Shown: positions 1 through 8,563 of the stretch, piece by piece
How positions within the stretch are numbered: the stretch's first letter is position 1
How the letters are laid out: each line of letters starts with the position of its first letter
From: Thiocystis violascens DSM 198
GTDB taxonomy: Bacteria > Pseudomonadota > Gammaproteobacteria > Chromatiales > Chromatiaceae
Assembly: GCF_000227745.2 (NCBI RefSeq)
Contig: NC_018012.1
Location: 2,836,501-2,900,500, forward strand
Length of the DNA: 64,000 bases
Direction: 5' to 3'
Made by a program: the position numbers and the translations under genes
The notes under the pieces: generated by a model
The model's database searches: none
The model's input: only the letters and a program-made list of their open reading frames with translations
Told to the model about the DNA's origin: nothing

Positions 1-1
1 C

Positions 2-1174
2 GGCTACAAGGCCGGGGCGCTCAACTTCGCGTTGCGCCAGACCGACCCCGCCGCCGAAGTGATCGCGGTCATCGACGCCGATTATCTCGTGATCCCGACC
101 TGGCTGCGCCACCTGGTGCCGGGCTTCGCCGATCCCGAGGTCGCCATCGTGCAGGCCCCGCAGGACTATCGCGACGCCGATCAGAACGCCTTCAAGGCGA
201 TGTGCATGGCCGAATATCGCGGTTTCTTCCATCTCGGGATGGTCACGCGCAACGAGCGCAACGCCATCATCCAGCACGGCACCATGACCATGATCCGGCG
301 CCAGACGCTGGATGAGGTCGATGGCTGGGCCGAGTGGTGCATCACCGAGGATGCGGAGCTGGGTCTGCGTCTGTTCGAGGCCGGACACAAAGCGCTCTAC
401 ATCCCCTGCACCTATGGTCGCGGGCTGATGCCGGACACCTTCGCCGACTTCCAGAAGCAGCGCTATCGCTGGGCCTATGGCGCGGTGCGCATCCTGCTGC
501 GCCACCGGCGCGAGCTGCTCGGGCTGCGCAAGACCGCGCTCACCGCCGGGCAACGCTATCACTTCGTCGCCGGCTGGCTGCCCTGGTTCGCGGACGGCTT
601 CAATCTGCTGTTCAACTTCGCAGCGCTCGGCTGGTCGGTCGCCATGGTGATGTTTCCGGACACGATCACGCCGCCCTACCTGACGGTCGCGTTGGTGCCG
701 CTGGTGCTGTTCGTGTTCAAGATGTCGAAGAGCCTCGTGCTCTACCGGCGCCGGGTCACGGCCACGCTGCGTCAGAGCCTCGCCGCCGGCCTGGCGGGTC
801 TGGCCCTTTCGCACACCATTTCGCGCGCCATGTTCGGCGGACTCGTCACCGGCAAGCTGGGATTCTTCCGCACGCCCAAGATGGCGGAGGCGCCGGCGGT
901 CGTCCGCGCCCTGGCGGACACCCGCGAGGAGGGACTGTTCGCCTTCGCCTTCCTGCTCGCCGCCGGTCTGGTGCTGCTGCGCGACGATGCCTACATGCTC
1001 GACGTGCGGATCTGGGTCGCGGTGCTGGTGGTGCAGTCGATTCCCTATCTGGCCTCGGTGCTGGTCTCGCTCGTCAGCGCCTGGCAGCGTCTGCCGGCGG
1101 ATCTGGTCGGGGTCATGTCGGAGATGAATGGTCAGCGGTTGAGCGGGGTGCAGCCGGTCAGTCGGGAGGGTTGA
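2..1174 (+). CDS. Glycosyltransferase family 2, membrane-bound (5' partial)
   Basis: This is the C-terminal 390 residues of a processive inner-membrane glycosyltransferase; the reading frame is open at the window edge. Visible GT-A motifs are YKAGALNFAL at the extreme N-terminus, the DAD metal/nucleotide-binding motif (about residues 25-27), an ITEDAEL acceptor-side motif (about residue 115) and QKQRYRW, the Q-x-x-R-W motif that marks cellulose/glucan synthase-like enzymes. Several hydrophobic segments follow the catalytic core (about residues 190-240 and 310-360), as expected for a polymer-exporting enzyme. The product polymer cannot be read from the sequence; beta-glucan or another exopolysaccharide is an inference from the Q-x-x-R-W type. 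The next gene is a separate toxin-antitoxin pair about 90 bp downstream. Confidence 0.85.
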   Translation, partial: GYKAGALNFALRQTDPAAEVIAVIDADYLVIPTWLRHLVPGFADPEVAIVQAPQDYRDADQNAFKAMCMAEYRGFFHLGMVTRNERNAIIQHGTMTMIRRQTLDEVDGWAEWCITEDAELGLRLFEAGHKALYIPCTYGRGLMPDTFADFQKQRYRWAYGAVRILLRHRRELLGLRKTALTAGQRYHFVAGWLPWFADGFNLLFNFAALGWSVAMVMFPDTITPPYLTVALVPLVLFVFKMSKSLVLYRRRVTATLRQSLAAGLAGLALSHTISRAMFGGLVTGKLGFFRTPKMAEAPAVVRALADTREEGLFAFAFLLAAGLVLLRDDAYMLDVRIWVAVLVVQSIPYLASVLVSLVSAWQRLPADLVGVMSEMNGQRLSGVQPVSREG

Positions 1175-1227
1175 ACATTCCACAAGCCCCGGAAACACGC
1201 CGGGGCACATCCGTTGCCATCTGCTAC

Positions 1228-1240
1228 ATTTCAGTGAAAT
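1228..1240. promoter_or_regulatory. 13-bp perfect palindrome, candidate operator of the toxin-antitoxin pair
   Basis: ATTTCAGTGAAAT is a perfect palindrome around a central G, ending 22 bp before the antitoxin ATG. AbrB/VapB-type antitoxins usually autoregulate through palindromes in this position, so an operator role is a reasonable inference. No binding data can be read here. Confidence 0.4.
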
Positions 1241-1262
1241 CAGTTTTCACCAGGCAAATCGA

Positions 1263-1505
1263 ATGAACGTTTTCGAGAAAACCGCGAAGATCTCAAGCAA
1301 GGGCCGAATCACTCTACCCAAGCACGTTCGCGATCTCCTCCAGTCGGATTTCGTGCGGCTCGTCATTGAGGACGGCATCGTTCGCATTGAAGCCATACCC
1401 GACCTCGCCGGCTGTCTGTCCGGTTACGCCAGGGGAGCGCCTGTCGAAAATGAGCGCGCAGAGGCGTGGGAGGCAGAGCTACGTGAGCGATATCAGTCTG
1501 ATTGA
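1263..1505 (+). CDS. AbrB/MazE-fold antitoxin of a VapBC-like pair
   Basis: Small DNA-binding antitoxin of 80 residues. The N-terminal half (KISSKGRITLPKHVRDLL) is the SpoVT/AbrB swapped-hairpin signature; the C-terminal half (residues about 45-80) is short, charged and probably binds and neutralises the toxin. It starts at the ATG 22 bp after a 13-bp palindrome, suggesting autoregulation. Its stop overlaps the proposed toxin start by 23 bp, so the two genes are translationally linked. The VapB label follows from the PIN-domain partner; the fold itself is also used by MazE-like antitoxins. Confidence 0.85.
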   Translation: MNVFEKTAKISSKGRITLPKHVRDLLQSDFVRLVIEDGIVRIEAIPDLAGCLSGYARGAPVENERAEAWEAELRERYQSD

Positions 1506-1893
1506 TGCCAACGTCATCCTCCGTTATCTGCTGGCGGATCACCCGGAACTGCATCTCCGTTCCAAGACAATCCTCGACGCTGTCCGTACTGATGGGCGAC
1601 GGGTTCTGATTCCTGAGTCCGTGCTCGCCGAATGCGTCTACGTCATGCAACGGATCTACCAGGTGCCGCGTGCCGAAATCGCCTCGAAGCTTGCGATCCT
1701 ACTTGGTTTCCCTGGCGTCACTGGCGAAGGACTTCCAATCCTTCGTCAATCGCTGGCCATTTACGCCGACACCAACCTGAGTTTTGTCGACACATTGATC
1801 GCCGCTCACGCTGCCGCCAGACAGCAGCCAGTCGAAACCTTCGATAAGGGGCTACGCCGTTATTTGGATCTTCAATTGAAATCAGATGTTTAA
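1483..1893 (+). CDS. PIN-domain ribonuclease toxin (VapC-like)
   Basis: Toxin of about 136 residues with a PIN fold. The N-terminal IDANVILRYL supplies the first catalytic Asp, SVLAECVYV the conserved Glu, and SFVDTLIAAHA the third acidic residue, followed by the typical TFDKGLRR C-terminal element. VapC enzymes are Mg-dependent endoribonucleases, commonly acting on tRNA or rRNA; the target here is unknown. I chose the GTG at 1483 because GGGAGG lies at 1468-1473 with normal spacing and it places IDAN near the N-terminus as in the family. The frame stays open further upstream with an ATG at 1450, which is less likely. The gene overlaps the antitoxin and forms a two-gene operon with it. Confidence 0.85.
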   Translation: MSDISLIDANVILRYLLADHPELHLRSKTILDAVRTDGRRVLIPESVLAECVYVMQRIYQVPRAEIASKLAILLGFPGVTGEGLPILRQSLAIYADTNLSFVDTLIAAHAAARQQPVETFDKGLRRYLDLQLKSDV

Positions 1894-1985
1894 GGCGTAA
1901 TCTGCGTTCAGGCGATGCCGCGCCGACGCATACTTTGCCAGACGGTTTTTCGTTGGACAGGCTGGAAAAGTGACAATTTCATACG

Positions 1986-2017
1986 ATATAGGGTTTACCC
2001 CATATAGGGTTTTCCCG
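1986..2017. repeat. Two tandem 16-bp units (ATATAGGGTTTACCCC type)
   Basis: Positions 1986-2001 and 2002-2017 are near-identical 16-bp units differing at two positions; each contains a GGG-TTTW-CCC mini-palindrome. They lie about 90 bp upstream of the RlpA-like gene, in an AT-richer stretch than the surroundings. A tandem operator for an upstream-acting regulator is the simplest reading, but no regulator is identified. Confidence 0.5.
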
Positions 2018-2104
2018 TAGACTTGGGCCATTGTTCGTTCAACGACCGCGATCCCGACCTGTCTTATCGTCGGAATCGCCGGTCCCTTGAAAGAGATTGG
2101 CCTC

Positions 2105-2500
2105 ATGACAAAGACCCTGACAACCGCCGCGCTCCTGATGACTCTGCTCCCCATCGCCTTCGAGTCCCAGGCCCGCCCGAATCCCGGTCACACCCAAAAA
2201 GGCATGGCCTCCTACTATCACGACAGCCTGCATGGCCAAAAGACGGCGAGCGGCCAGCGTTACAGCAAAAACCGGCTCAGCGCCGCTCACAAAACCCTGC
2301 CGCTCGGCACCCAGATCCGCGTCACCGACACCCTGACGGGCAACAGCATCGTGGTCAGGGTCAATGACCGCGGCCCCTTCGTCAAGGGCCGTATCGTCGA
2401 CCTCTCGCGCGAGGCCGCCAGCGAATTGGGGATGATCAAAAGGGGAGTGACCAGCGTCAAACTCGAAGTCCTGAGCCTGCCCCCGCGTCATGATTCCTGA
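2105..2500 (+). CDS. RlpA-like septal ring lytic transglycosylase-family protein
   Basis: Exported protein of 131 residues: a signal peptide (about residues 1-22, ending near QARPNP) followed by a single double-psi beta-barrel domain. Family marks are GMASYYHDSLHGQKTASGQRY, the catalytic-type HKTLPLG segment and VNDRGPFVKGRIVDLS. RlpA proteins cleave or bind denuded peptidoglycan strands at the septum; this copy lacks a SPOR domain and a lipobox, so it is a short soluble periplasmic member. The ATG at 2105 is preferred to an upstream TTG at 2087 because it begins the signal peptide directly. It appears monocistronic, closed by the terminator at 2573. Confidence 0.85.
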   Translation: MTKTLTTAALLMTLLPIAFESQARPNPGHTQKGMASYYHDSLHGQKTASGQRYSKNRLSAAHKTLPLGTQIRVTDTLTGNSIVVRVNDRGPFVKGRIVDLSREAASELGMIKRGVTSVKLEVLSLPPRHDS

Positions 2501-2572
2501 TCGACAGCAGGATAGCCCTGCTTTGGATATGGAAATATCCGTCTGACCAGTTTTATAATCGACCGCGAAAAA

Positions 2573-2608
2573 CCCGCTTGGAAGCGATGTTCCAAGCGGG
2601 TTTTTTTT
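2573..2608 (+). terminator. Intrinsic terminator after the RlpA-like gene
   Basis: An 11-bp perfect stem (2573-2583 with 2590-2600), a 6-nt loop and eight T residues (2601-2608). This is a textbook rho-independent terminator reading on the plus strand. Confidence 0.92.
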
Positions 2609-2622
2609 ATGGTCTGCCAGGA

Positions 2623-2871
2623 ATGGACCCCATTGGCATTTTCCGTTCAGCCAACACCGTGACAGGGTCGATCAACCCAATGTTCTGGATTCCGAAAACA
2701 CTCTACGAAGCCCTCCCCTATGCCTTGCTGCTTTTCGGCGGGCTTGCCATGTTACAGGCGTCAAATCCACTGATGTTCGGCTCGGGATGCCTGCTCGCGA
2801 TCGTTGGCGCCATCATCTGGCGGATGCGCCAGACCTATCGCAAGCGCGATCGAGACGAGGAGAGGCTCTGA
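2623..2871 (+). CDS. Small hypothetical membrane protein
   Basis: Unrecognised protein of about 82 residues. It contains two hydrophobic segments (about residues 30-45, ALPYALLLFGGLAML, and 50-65, MFGSGCLLAIVGAIIW) followed by a basic tail (RQTYRKRDRDE), so a two-helix inner-membrane protein with a cytoplasmic C-terminus is likely. The frame extends upstream through the terminator; the ATG at 2623 just after the T-run is the first start that avoids it, but the Shine-Dalgarno is poor and an internal ATG near 2680 is possible. No family recognised. Confidence 0.5.
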   Translation: MDPIGIFRSANTVTGSINPMFWIPKTLYEALPYALLLFGGLAMLQASNPLMFGSGCLLAIVGAIIWRMRQTYRKRDRDEERL

Positions 2872-2885
2872 ACTCTCTCGCTTGT

Positions 2886-3911
2886 TCATTCCCATCGAAA
2901 CAGCCAGGCGGCCAGGCTCAGGAAGAGCACGGCCAGCCCGCCCAGCAAGATGATCTGAGGCAAGACATCAATGACACCAGCCCCATCGATCATCACCCGC
3001 CGGGCGCCTTCCACCAGATGCGTCAGCGGCAGCAAACGCGAAAACGCCTGCGCCGCCGCGCTCGCGCCCTCCAGCGAGAACCAGACCCCCGACAGCAGCA
3101 GCATGGGCCAGGACACCAGATTGAGTATCCCATCGGCCACCTCCTCGGTGCGCAGACGCGCCGCCACGATCAGACCCATGCTGATGAGGCAGAGAGCGCC
3201 GGCCAGATAGACGAGCGCCAGCGCCAGATAGGAGCCGCGCATCGGAAAATCCAGCAGCAGCGCGGCGCCCAGATAGACCACCAGACTCGCCGACAGCACC
3301 ACGATCAACCGCGAGACCACCTGCGCGGTCAGAAACTCCCAGGGGCTGAGCGGTGTTGCCTTGAGCCGGCGCAGCACGCCATTTTTGCGATAGCGCACGA
3401 TCACCCAGCCGACGCCCCAGAAGCTGGAGAACATGATGTTCATCGCGAGCACGCCGGGCAGCACCCAATCCACATAGCGTAGCGCCTCGCCGCTCACGGT
3501 CAGGCGTTGCGGCGCCGGATCGGCTCGCGAGGGATAGGCGCCCAGCAGGAGACGCTCGGCCAGATACCCTTTGGGCGACTCGGCGTTCAGCCAGTAAACG
3601 GGCGAGCCGCGCGGATCGAGCAGCAGATCCAACTGATGCCGTTCGACTTTCACGATGGCCGCATCCGGATCGGTGAGCGGGATGAAGTCGATGTATTCAA
3701 GGTCGAGAAAGGGCGAGGACACGCTGGTCAATTGACCGTCCGGCGTGACGACGCCAACCTTGAGCAGATCCTCCGGCTCGGCTCGAAAAATGAAGGCGAA
3801 GGCCAGCACCATCATGATCGGCATCAGGATGTTCCAGCTCAGTCCCGCGCGGTCGCGATAGAACTCGCGATTGCGCGCGACCAGGATGGCAAGGATTCGG
3901 CGCCACATCAT
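2886..3911 (-). CDS. ABC-2 type transporter permease
   Basis: Inner-membrane permease of 341 residues with one N-terminal helix (residues about 15-40), a periplasmic domain (about 40-150) and five C-terminal membrane segments (from about 165), the ABC-2/YhfA-like layout of drug, lipid or polysaccharide exporters. Its ATG shares one base with the stop of the upstream ATPase gene (TGATG), so the two are co-translated and form one exporter. The substrate is not evident. Confidence 0.85.
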   Translation of the reverse strand: MMWRRILAILVARNREFYRDRAGLSWNILMPIMMVLAFAFIFRAEPEDLLKVGVVTPDGQLTSVSSPFLDLEYIDFIPLTDPDAAIVKVERHQLDLLLDPRGSPVYWLNAESPKGYLAERLLLGAYPSRADPAPQRLTVSGEALRYVDWVLPGVLAMNIMFSSFWGVGWVIVRYRKNGVLRRLKATPLSPWEFLTAQVVSRLIVVLSASLVVYLGAALLLDFPMRGSYLALALVYLAGALCLISMGLIVAARLRTEEVADGILNLVSWPMLLLSGVWFSLEGASAAAQAFSRLLPLTHLVEGARRVMIDGAGVIDVLPQIILLGGLAVLFLSLAAWLFRWE

Positions 3912-4792
3912 CAAGTCCTTAAGGCATGCCCGGTCAGTTTCAGAAAGAGGTCTTCCAGATTCGGAATCGCCACCCGCAGACCGGCCAGATCGGCACCGAG
4001 ACGTTCGAGTTCGGCCAGCATGGGCGGCACCTCATCGGTCTGGATTTCGATCTCGCCGTCGCGCGCCACGGCGCCGGACGGGAGCGGAACCCCCGCCGGC
4101 CAAGCCGCATCCGGCAGACGGATCAGGCGCGCGGGAAAATGTGCGTCGATCAGCGCGCGCGGATTGCCCTCGGCAATCAGACGCCCCCGGTCGACGATCA
4201 CGATCCGGTCGCACAGCCGCTCGGCCTCTTCCATGTAGTGCGTGGTCATCACCACGGTCGTTCCGCGTCGGCGGACCCGTTCGATCAGGCCCCAAAAATT
4301 GCGCCGCGCCTGGGGGTCGAGTCCGGTCGTCGGCTCGTCCAGAAACACCAGTTCGGGATCGTTGACCAGCGCGACCGCCAGCAGCAGACGCTGCCGCTGA
4401 CCGCCCGAGAGCTTGCGCGTGTCGCGATCCAGAATCTCGTCCAGATTGCACAGCCGGATCAGCTCCTCGCGCTCCGCCGTGCGCCGATAGAGACTGGCGA
4501 ACATGGCCAGCGACTCGCTCACGGTCTGGAAATCCTGCAAGGCCGTGACCTGGAACTGGATGCCGATGGACTGACGATATTCTCGATCCAGCGGATGCCC
4601 CTTGAACAGCACGCATCCCGAGGTCGGCGGCTGGATGCCCTCCAGCATCTCCAGGGTCGTCGTCTTCCCCGCCCCGTTCGGTCCCAGCAGACCGAAACAC
4701 TGCCCGGATTCGACCCTGAAGCTGATGCCATCCACGGCGCGCACGCCGGGATAGAGCCGGATCAGATCATGCGCTTCGATGAGCGTTGTCAC
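3911..4792 (-). CDS. ABC transporter ATP-binding protein
   Basis: ATPase of 293 residues partnering the ABC-2 permease. Walker A is GPNGAGKTT (about residue 40), the signature is LSGGQRQRLLLA, Walker B is LVFLDEPTTGLD and the switch histidine lies in TTHYMEEAERL. A C-terminal extension of about 80 residues follows, as in DrrA/NodI/CcmA-type exporters. I chose GTG at 4792, preceded by GGGGGAG, rather than the longer frame because the protein then begins directly with the ABC core (TTLIEAHDLIRLYPG). Probable two-gene operon. Confidence 0.88.
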   Translation of the reverse strand: MTTLIEAHDLIRLYPGVRAVDGISFRVESGQCFGLLGPNGAGKTTTLEMLEGIQPPTSGCVLFKGHPLDREYRQSIGIQFQVTALQDFQTVSESLAMFASLYRRTAEREELIRLCNLDEILDRDTRKLSGGQRQRLLLAVALVNDPELVFLDEPTTGLDPQARRNFWGLIERVRRRGTTVVMTTHYMEEAERLCDRIVIVDRGRLIAEGNPRALIDAHFPARLIRLPDAAWPAGVPLPSGAVARDGEIEIQTDEVPPMLAELERLGADLAGLRVAIPNLEDLFLKLTGHALRT

Positions 4793-4901
4793 GAGGCTCC
4801 CCCTGGGACGATGCCAGCGTCCGGATTTCACAATGACTGGAGGAAGCAAACTTAGAAACCGTCCAGCAAAAATTTCCCGAATCGCTTAAACCGACGGCCA
4901 A

Positions 4902-4954
4902 GTCGCCCGCAAGCGGGCTCCGACGGGGCGCGCAGGAGCCCGCTTGCGGGCGAC
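4902..4954. repeat. REP-like long palindrome
   Basis: A 20-bp perfect inverted repeat (4902-4921 with 4935-4954, core GCCCGCAAGCGGGCTC) around a 13-nt loop, in the 197-bp gap between moaD and the ABC ATPase gene. It resembles the REP palindromes common in pseudomonads and relatives. It could also act as a processing or stop signal for moaB-moeA-moaD transcription, since it is downstream of moaD on the minus strand, but it lacks a T-run. Confidence 0.7.
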
Positions 4955-4989
4955 GCCGAGACCGGGGAAAGTTGTTGATGGACGGCTCC

Positions 4990-5244
4990 TTAGCCACCGG
5001 TCACCGGCGGGAAAAATGCAACCTCGTCGCCTTCGAGAAGGGGCGTTCGAGGCTGTGCAATCGCCTGATTGACCGCGCTCATCAGTCGCTCGCCCTCGCC
5101 AAGCGCCTCCGTCCAGAGTCCGCCGCGCGCACGCAGATGCGCCAGCAGATCCGCCACAGTGCCGACTCCCGCTGGCAACTCCAGTCGTTCCTCATGACAG
5201 CCGAGCCGTTCGCGCAGTCGGGCAAAGTAGAGAATCTTGATCAT
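4990..5244 (-). CDS. moaD: Molybdopterin synthase small (sulfur carrier) subunit MoaD
   Basis: Ubiquitin-fold sulfur carrier of 84 residues ending in the required Gly-Gly (FFPPVTGG), whose C-terminal thiocarboxylate delivers sulfur to precursor Z/cPMP. Length and the MIKILYFARLRERLG start match the family. It is the last gene of moaB-moeA-moaD, 27 bp after moeA. Its catalytic partner MoaE is not in this window. Confidence 0.93.
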   Translation of the reverse strand: MIKILYFARLRERLGCHEERLELPAGVGTVADLLAHLRARGGLWTEALGEGERLMSAVNQAIAQPRTPLLEGDEVAFFPPVTGG

Positions 5245-5271
5245 CGCGTCGGGGCTCGCTCAATGGACAGA

Positions 5272-6528
5272 TCAGTGCAACAAATCGGCAAACGGCATGA
5301 AATCAACCAACTCGCCCCGCCGGATCGCCCGCCCCGGCGGAATCTCGATCAGACCGTCCGCCCAGGCGACCGAGGACAGAACCGCCGAGGAGCGGGTCGG
5401 AAAGACCGCTAGTTCGGGCTCACCATCGTCGCCGGTCTGAAGTCGCGCGCGATGAAATTCGCTCCGTTTGTCCGGTTTCGGCCAATCGAACCCGGCGCGG
5501 ATTTTGAGGACGCGCGGCGCGAGATCCCCCGCCGTCCCCTGACGCCGCAGCACCACCGGGCGGGCAAACAGACAGAAGGTGACGAAGAGCGACACGGGAT
5601 TGCCGGGCGCGCCCAGAACCGGCGTGCCCTGGACCCAGCCGAACGCGACCGGCTTGCCGGGGCGAATCGAGATATTCCAGAGATCCAGCGTACCGATCTT
5701 CTCGACCGCAGACTTGAGATGATCCTCCTCGCCGACCGACACCCCGCCGCTGGCGAGGATCAGGTCCGACTCGCGCGCCCCGCGCGTCAGTGCGTCGGTG
5801 GTCGCGTCCAGGGTGTCCGCGACGATCCCGAGATCCACGACCTCGCAGCCCAAGCCTTGCAGCAGGCCGATGAGCAGAAAGCGATTGGAGTTGTAGATCT
5901 GGCCCGGACCCAGCGGCTCGCCCGGCATCGCCAATTCGTCACCGCTGGCCAGGACCGCGACCCGCAAACGCCGATAGACCGGCAAACGCGCGACGCCAAC
6001 CGAGGCGGCCAGCCCAAGATGCTGGGGCGCGAGCCGCGTCCCGGCGGCGATCACCTCGGCCCCGGCGCGGATGTCCTCGCCGGCGCGGCGGATGTTCGCG
6101 CCAGCCTTGCAGTCCAGCGGGATACGCACCCGGTCGCCGTCGCGCTCGCAGATTTCCTGCACCACCACCGTATCGGCGCCGTCCGGGGCGGGCGCGCCGG
6201 TGAAGATGCGCGCGGCGGTGCCTGGCTCCAGATCGACGCCGGTCGACCCGGCTGGAATCCGTTGACTGACCCGCAGCCAGCCGTCCTGCGCGGCCAGGTC
6301 CACGTGACGGATGGCGTATCCGTCCATGGCGCTGTTGTCCCAGCCGGGGACAGCGATGGCGCTTGTCACCGGCGCCGCCAGCACGCGCCCGAGCGCCGTG
6401 TCGGTCGGGATGGATTCGCTGTCCGCAATCGGCTCGACCCGCGACAGCAGGAAGTCGATAGCCTCCTGCTTGGTCAGCGTGGGGCGTTTTTCCGTGGCCG
6501 GAGCCGGGCAGTCGTTGTGGGTCGTCAT
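5272..6528 (-). CDS. moeA: Molybdopterin molybdenumtransferase MoeA
   Basis: Enzyme of 418 residues that inserts molybdate into adenylylated molybdopterin. The N-terminal linker domain carries PGWDNSAMDGYAIR and the MoCF-binding domain carries ASGGVSVGEEDHLK and GAPGNPVS, the classic MoeA/gephyrin motifs; domain IV forms the C-terminal about 80 residues. It follows moaB by 6 bp and precedes moaD by 27 bp, indicating one operon. Confidence 0.95.
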   Translation of the reverse strand: MTTHNDCPAPATEKRPTLTKQEAIDFLLSRVEPIADSESIPTDTALGRVLAAPVTSAIAVPGWDNSAMDGYAIRHVDLAAQDGWLRVSQRIPAGSTGVDLEPGTAARIFTGAPAPDGADTVVVQEICERDGDRVRIPLDCKAGANIRRAGEDIRAGAEVIAAGTRLAPQHLGLAASVGVARLPVYRRLRVAVLASGDELAMPGEPLGPGQIYNSNRFLLIGLLQGLGCEVVDLGIVADTLDATTDALTRGARESDLILASGGVSVGEEDHLKSAVEKIGTLDLWNISIRPGKPVAFGWVQGTPVLGAPGNPVSLFVTFCLFARPVVLRRQGTAGDLAPRVLKIRAGFDWPKPDKRSEFHRARLQTGDDGEPELAVFPTRSSAVLSSVAWADGLIEIPPGRAIRRGELVDFMPFADLLH

Positions 6529-6534
6529 AGAGCT

Positions 6535-7068
6535 TCAGCGTTCGCGCAAACGCGGGATGAGTTGGGCGAAATTACAGGGCCGTGTGCGGATATCCAGTTG
6601 GGGCAGCAGGATCCCATCCCAAGCCGTTCGGCAGGCGCCGGTCGAGCCCGGCAGACAGAAGACGAAGGTGCCGTTGGCCAATCCGGCGAAGGCGCGCGAC
6701 TGGAGGGTCGAGGCGCCAATCTCGGCGAACGAGATCTGACGAAAAAGTTCGCCGAAGCCCTCGACCACCTTGTCGAGCAGGGGCGTGACGGCCTCGGGCG
6801 TACTGTCGCGCCCGGTGACGCCGGTTCCGCCGGTGCTCAGGATGACGTTCACCTCGGGATCGGCGATCCAGCGCGAAACCACCGCGCGCAGTTGATAGAC
6901 ATCGTCGCGGACGATCTCCTTCGCCACAACCCGGTGACCGGCGGTTTCGGCCCGCTCCTTCAGCAGTTTGCCGGAGGTGTCCTGGTCCTCGCTCCGACTG
7001 TCCGAGACGGTCAGAAGCGCGATGTTGAGCGGCAGGAATGGCTGCTCCGCAAAATGCCCGGTCATCAT
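6535..7068 (-). CDS. moaB: Molybdenum cofactor biosynthesis protein MoaB
   Basis: MoCF-fold protein of 177 residues with the TVSDSR motif near residue 20 and [17 protein letters not shown] near residue 85. MoaB/MogA proteins adenylylate molybdopterin before metal insertion by MoeA. It is the first gene of a tight three-gene molybdenum cofactor operon; AGAGG lies just upstream of the double ATG at 7063-7068. Confidence 0.92.
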   Translation of the reverse strand: MMTGHFAEQPFLPLNIALLTVSDSRSEDQDTSGKLLKERAETAGHRVVAKEIVRDDVYQLRAVVSRWIADPEVNVILSTGGTGVTGRDSTPEAVTPLLDKVVEGFGELFRQISFAEIGASTLQSRAFAGLANGTFVFCLPGSTGACRTAWDGILLPQLDIRTRPCNFAQLIPRLRER

Positions 7069-7125
7069 TCACCTCTTCACTGATGCTATAGCCTTCACAT
7101 CTGATATCCAGACATCCGGAGCAGT

Positions 7126-8493
7126 TCAGTCAGTTTTTTTCCGGGGCCGTTGCCAGGCGGGAATGCTGGTCTGACGCCCACGAGCCAGCGTGAGCTGGTC
7201 GGCCGGCGTATCGCGAGTAATGACGGATCCCGCGCCAATCGTCGCCCGCTCGCCAACGGTCACGGGTGCGACCAAGGCCGTATTGGAACCGATGAAGGCG
7301 CCATCGCCGATCCGGGTCAGGGATTTGTTGACGCCATCATAGTTACAGGTGATGGTGCCGGCGCCGATATTGACGCCCGCACCGACCTCGGCGTCGCCAA
7401 GATAGGTCAGGTGATTGACCTTGCTGCCCTGCCCCAGAGTCGCCTTCTTGATCTCGACGAAATTTCCGACATGGGTGTTCGCGGCAAGCTTGGCCTCTGG
7501 ACGCAGTCGCGCGAAGGGTCCGATACGGGCGTTCGCGCCAACCTCGGCGCCCTCGATGACGCAATTGGCGAAAATTTCAGTCCCGGAGCCGATCATGCAG
7601 TCTTTCAGCAGACAGTTGGGGCCGACGCGAACCCCGGCGGCGAGCCAAACCTCACCCTCGACGATGACATTGATGTCCAGGCTGACATCGGTCTCTGCGT
7701 GCAGGATTCCGCGCAGATCGAAACGCGCCGGATCGGCCAGGGTCACGCCCGCGCGCATCAGCCGCTCCGTCGCCGCGCGCTGGTAGCTACGTTCCAATTC
7801 GGCAAGCTGGACCCGATCGTTCACGCCAATCACTTCCGCGAGCGTGCCCGGCTGGGCGCTCGCGATCTGGACGTCATCCTGGGCCGCCAGCGCGGTGATA
7901 TCGGTCAGATAATATTCGCCCTGCACGTTGTTGTTGCCGATCCGGGTCAGCCAGTCGTCCAGACCGGCGCGATCGGCGACCAGAAATCCGGTGTTGATCT
8001 CGCGAATGCCCCGCTCCGCCGGCGTGGCGTCTTTCTCCTCGACGATGCGGGTCACGCGGCCCCGCGCATCGCGGAGGATGCGGCCATAGCCGGTGGGATC
8101 GGGCAGTTCGGCCGTCAGCAGCCCCAGACGGGTATCCGCGCTCGCCGCGAGCAGGCGGCGGAGGGTTTCGGGGGTAATCAGGGGCACGTCGCCATACAGC
8201 ACCAGCACCCGATCCATCCCGCTCATCGCCGGCATCGCCTGGAGCACCGCATGGCCGGTGCCCTGCTGCCGGGCCTGTTCGACCCAGAGGCAGTCGTGCC
8301 CGCTCAGGGCCGCCTGGACCTGTTCGCCGCCGTGACCGAAGACGACGACCCGCCGTGCGGCACCGAGCTGGTTTGCGGCGTCGAGCACATGCGCCAACAA
8401 TGGTTTGCCGGCGAGCGGATGAAGAACCTTCGGCAGACTGGAACGCATCCGTTTACCGAGACCCGCGGCCAGTATCACGACACCTAGTTTCAT
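7126..8493 (-). CDS. glmU: Bifunctional UDP-N-acetylglucosamine pyrophosphorylase / glucosamine-1-phosphate acetyltransferase GlmU
   Basis: Cytoplasmic enzyme of 455 residues making UDP-GlcNAc for peptidoglycan and LPS. The N-terminal uridylyltransferase domain has [20 protein letters not shown] (residues about 8-27); the C-terminal half is a left-handed beta-helix with hexapeptide repeats and acetyl-CoA binding residues (about 250-450). ATG at 8493 chosen; a TTG 9 bp upstream also exists. Position close downstream of the atp operon is the common gammaproteobacterial arrangement, here with an isomerase gene between. Confidence 0.96.
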   Translation of the reverse strand: MKLGVVILAAGLGKRMRSSLPKVLHPLAGKPLLAHVLDAANQLGAARRVVVFGHGGEQVQAALSGHDCLWVEQARQQGTGHAVLQAMPAMSGMDRVLVLYGDVPLITPETLRRLLAASADTRLGLLTAELPDPTGYGRILRDARGRVTRIVEEKDATPAERGIREINTGFLVADRAGLDDWLTRIGNNNVQGEYYLTDITALAAQDDVQIASAQPGTLAEVIGVNDRVQLAELERSYQRAATERLMRAGVTLADPARFDLRGILHAETDVSLDINVIVEGEVWLAAGVRVGPNCLLKDCMIGSGTEIFANCVIEGAEVGANARIGPFARLRPEAKLAANTHVGNFVEIKKATLGQGSKVNHLTYLGDAEVGAGVNIGAGTITCNYDGVNKSLTRIGDGAFIGSNTALVAPVTVGERATIGAGSVITRDTPADQLTLARGRQTSIPAWQRPRKKTD

Positions 8494-8563
8494 ACGTTGC
8501 AAGTCCCGGATTTGATCTCGAAACGATTTCTAGATATTCAGAAATTCCTGAAGAATTTCCGAA

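Noticed and set aside
5452..7083. Long plus-strand frame of 543 codons
   Set aside because: It lies antisense to moeA and moaB, which have clear family motifs; GC-rich codon bias produces long antisense frames. Similar antisense frames at 7150-8487, 9256-10812, 12029-13510, 19005-20312, 22366-24420 and 47372-49012 were rejected for the same reason.
7069..7125. Molybdenum cofactor riboswitch upstream of moaB
   Set aside because: The space between glmU and moaB is only 57 bp, too short for the known Moco riboswitch, and no matching structure was seen.
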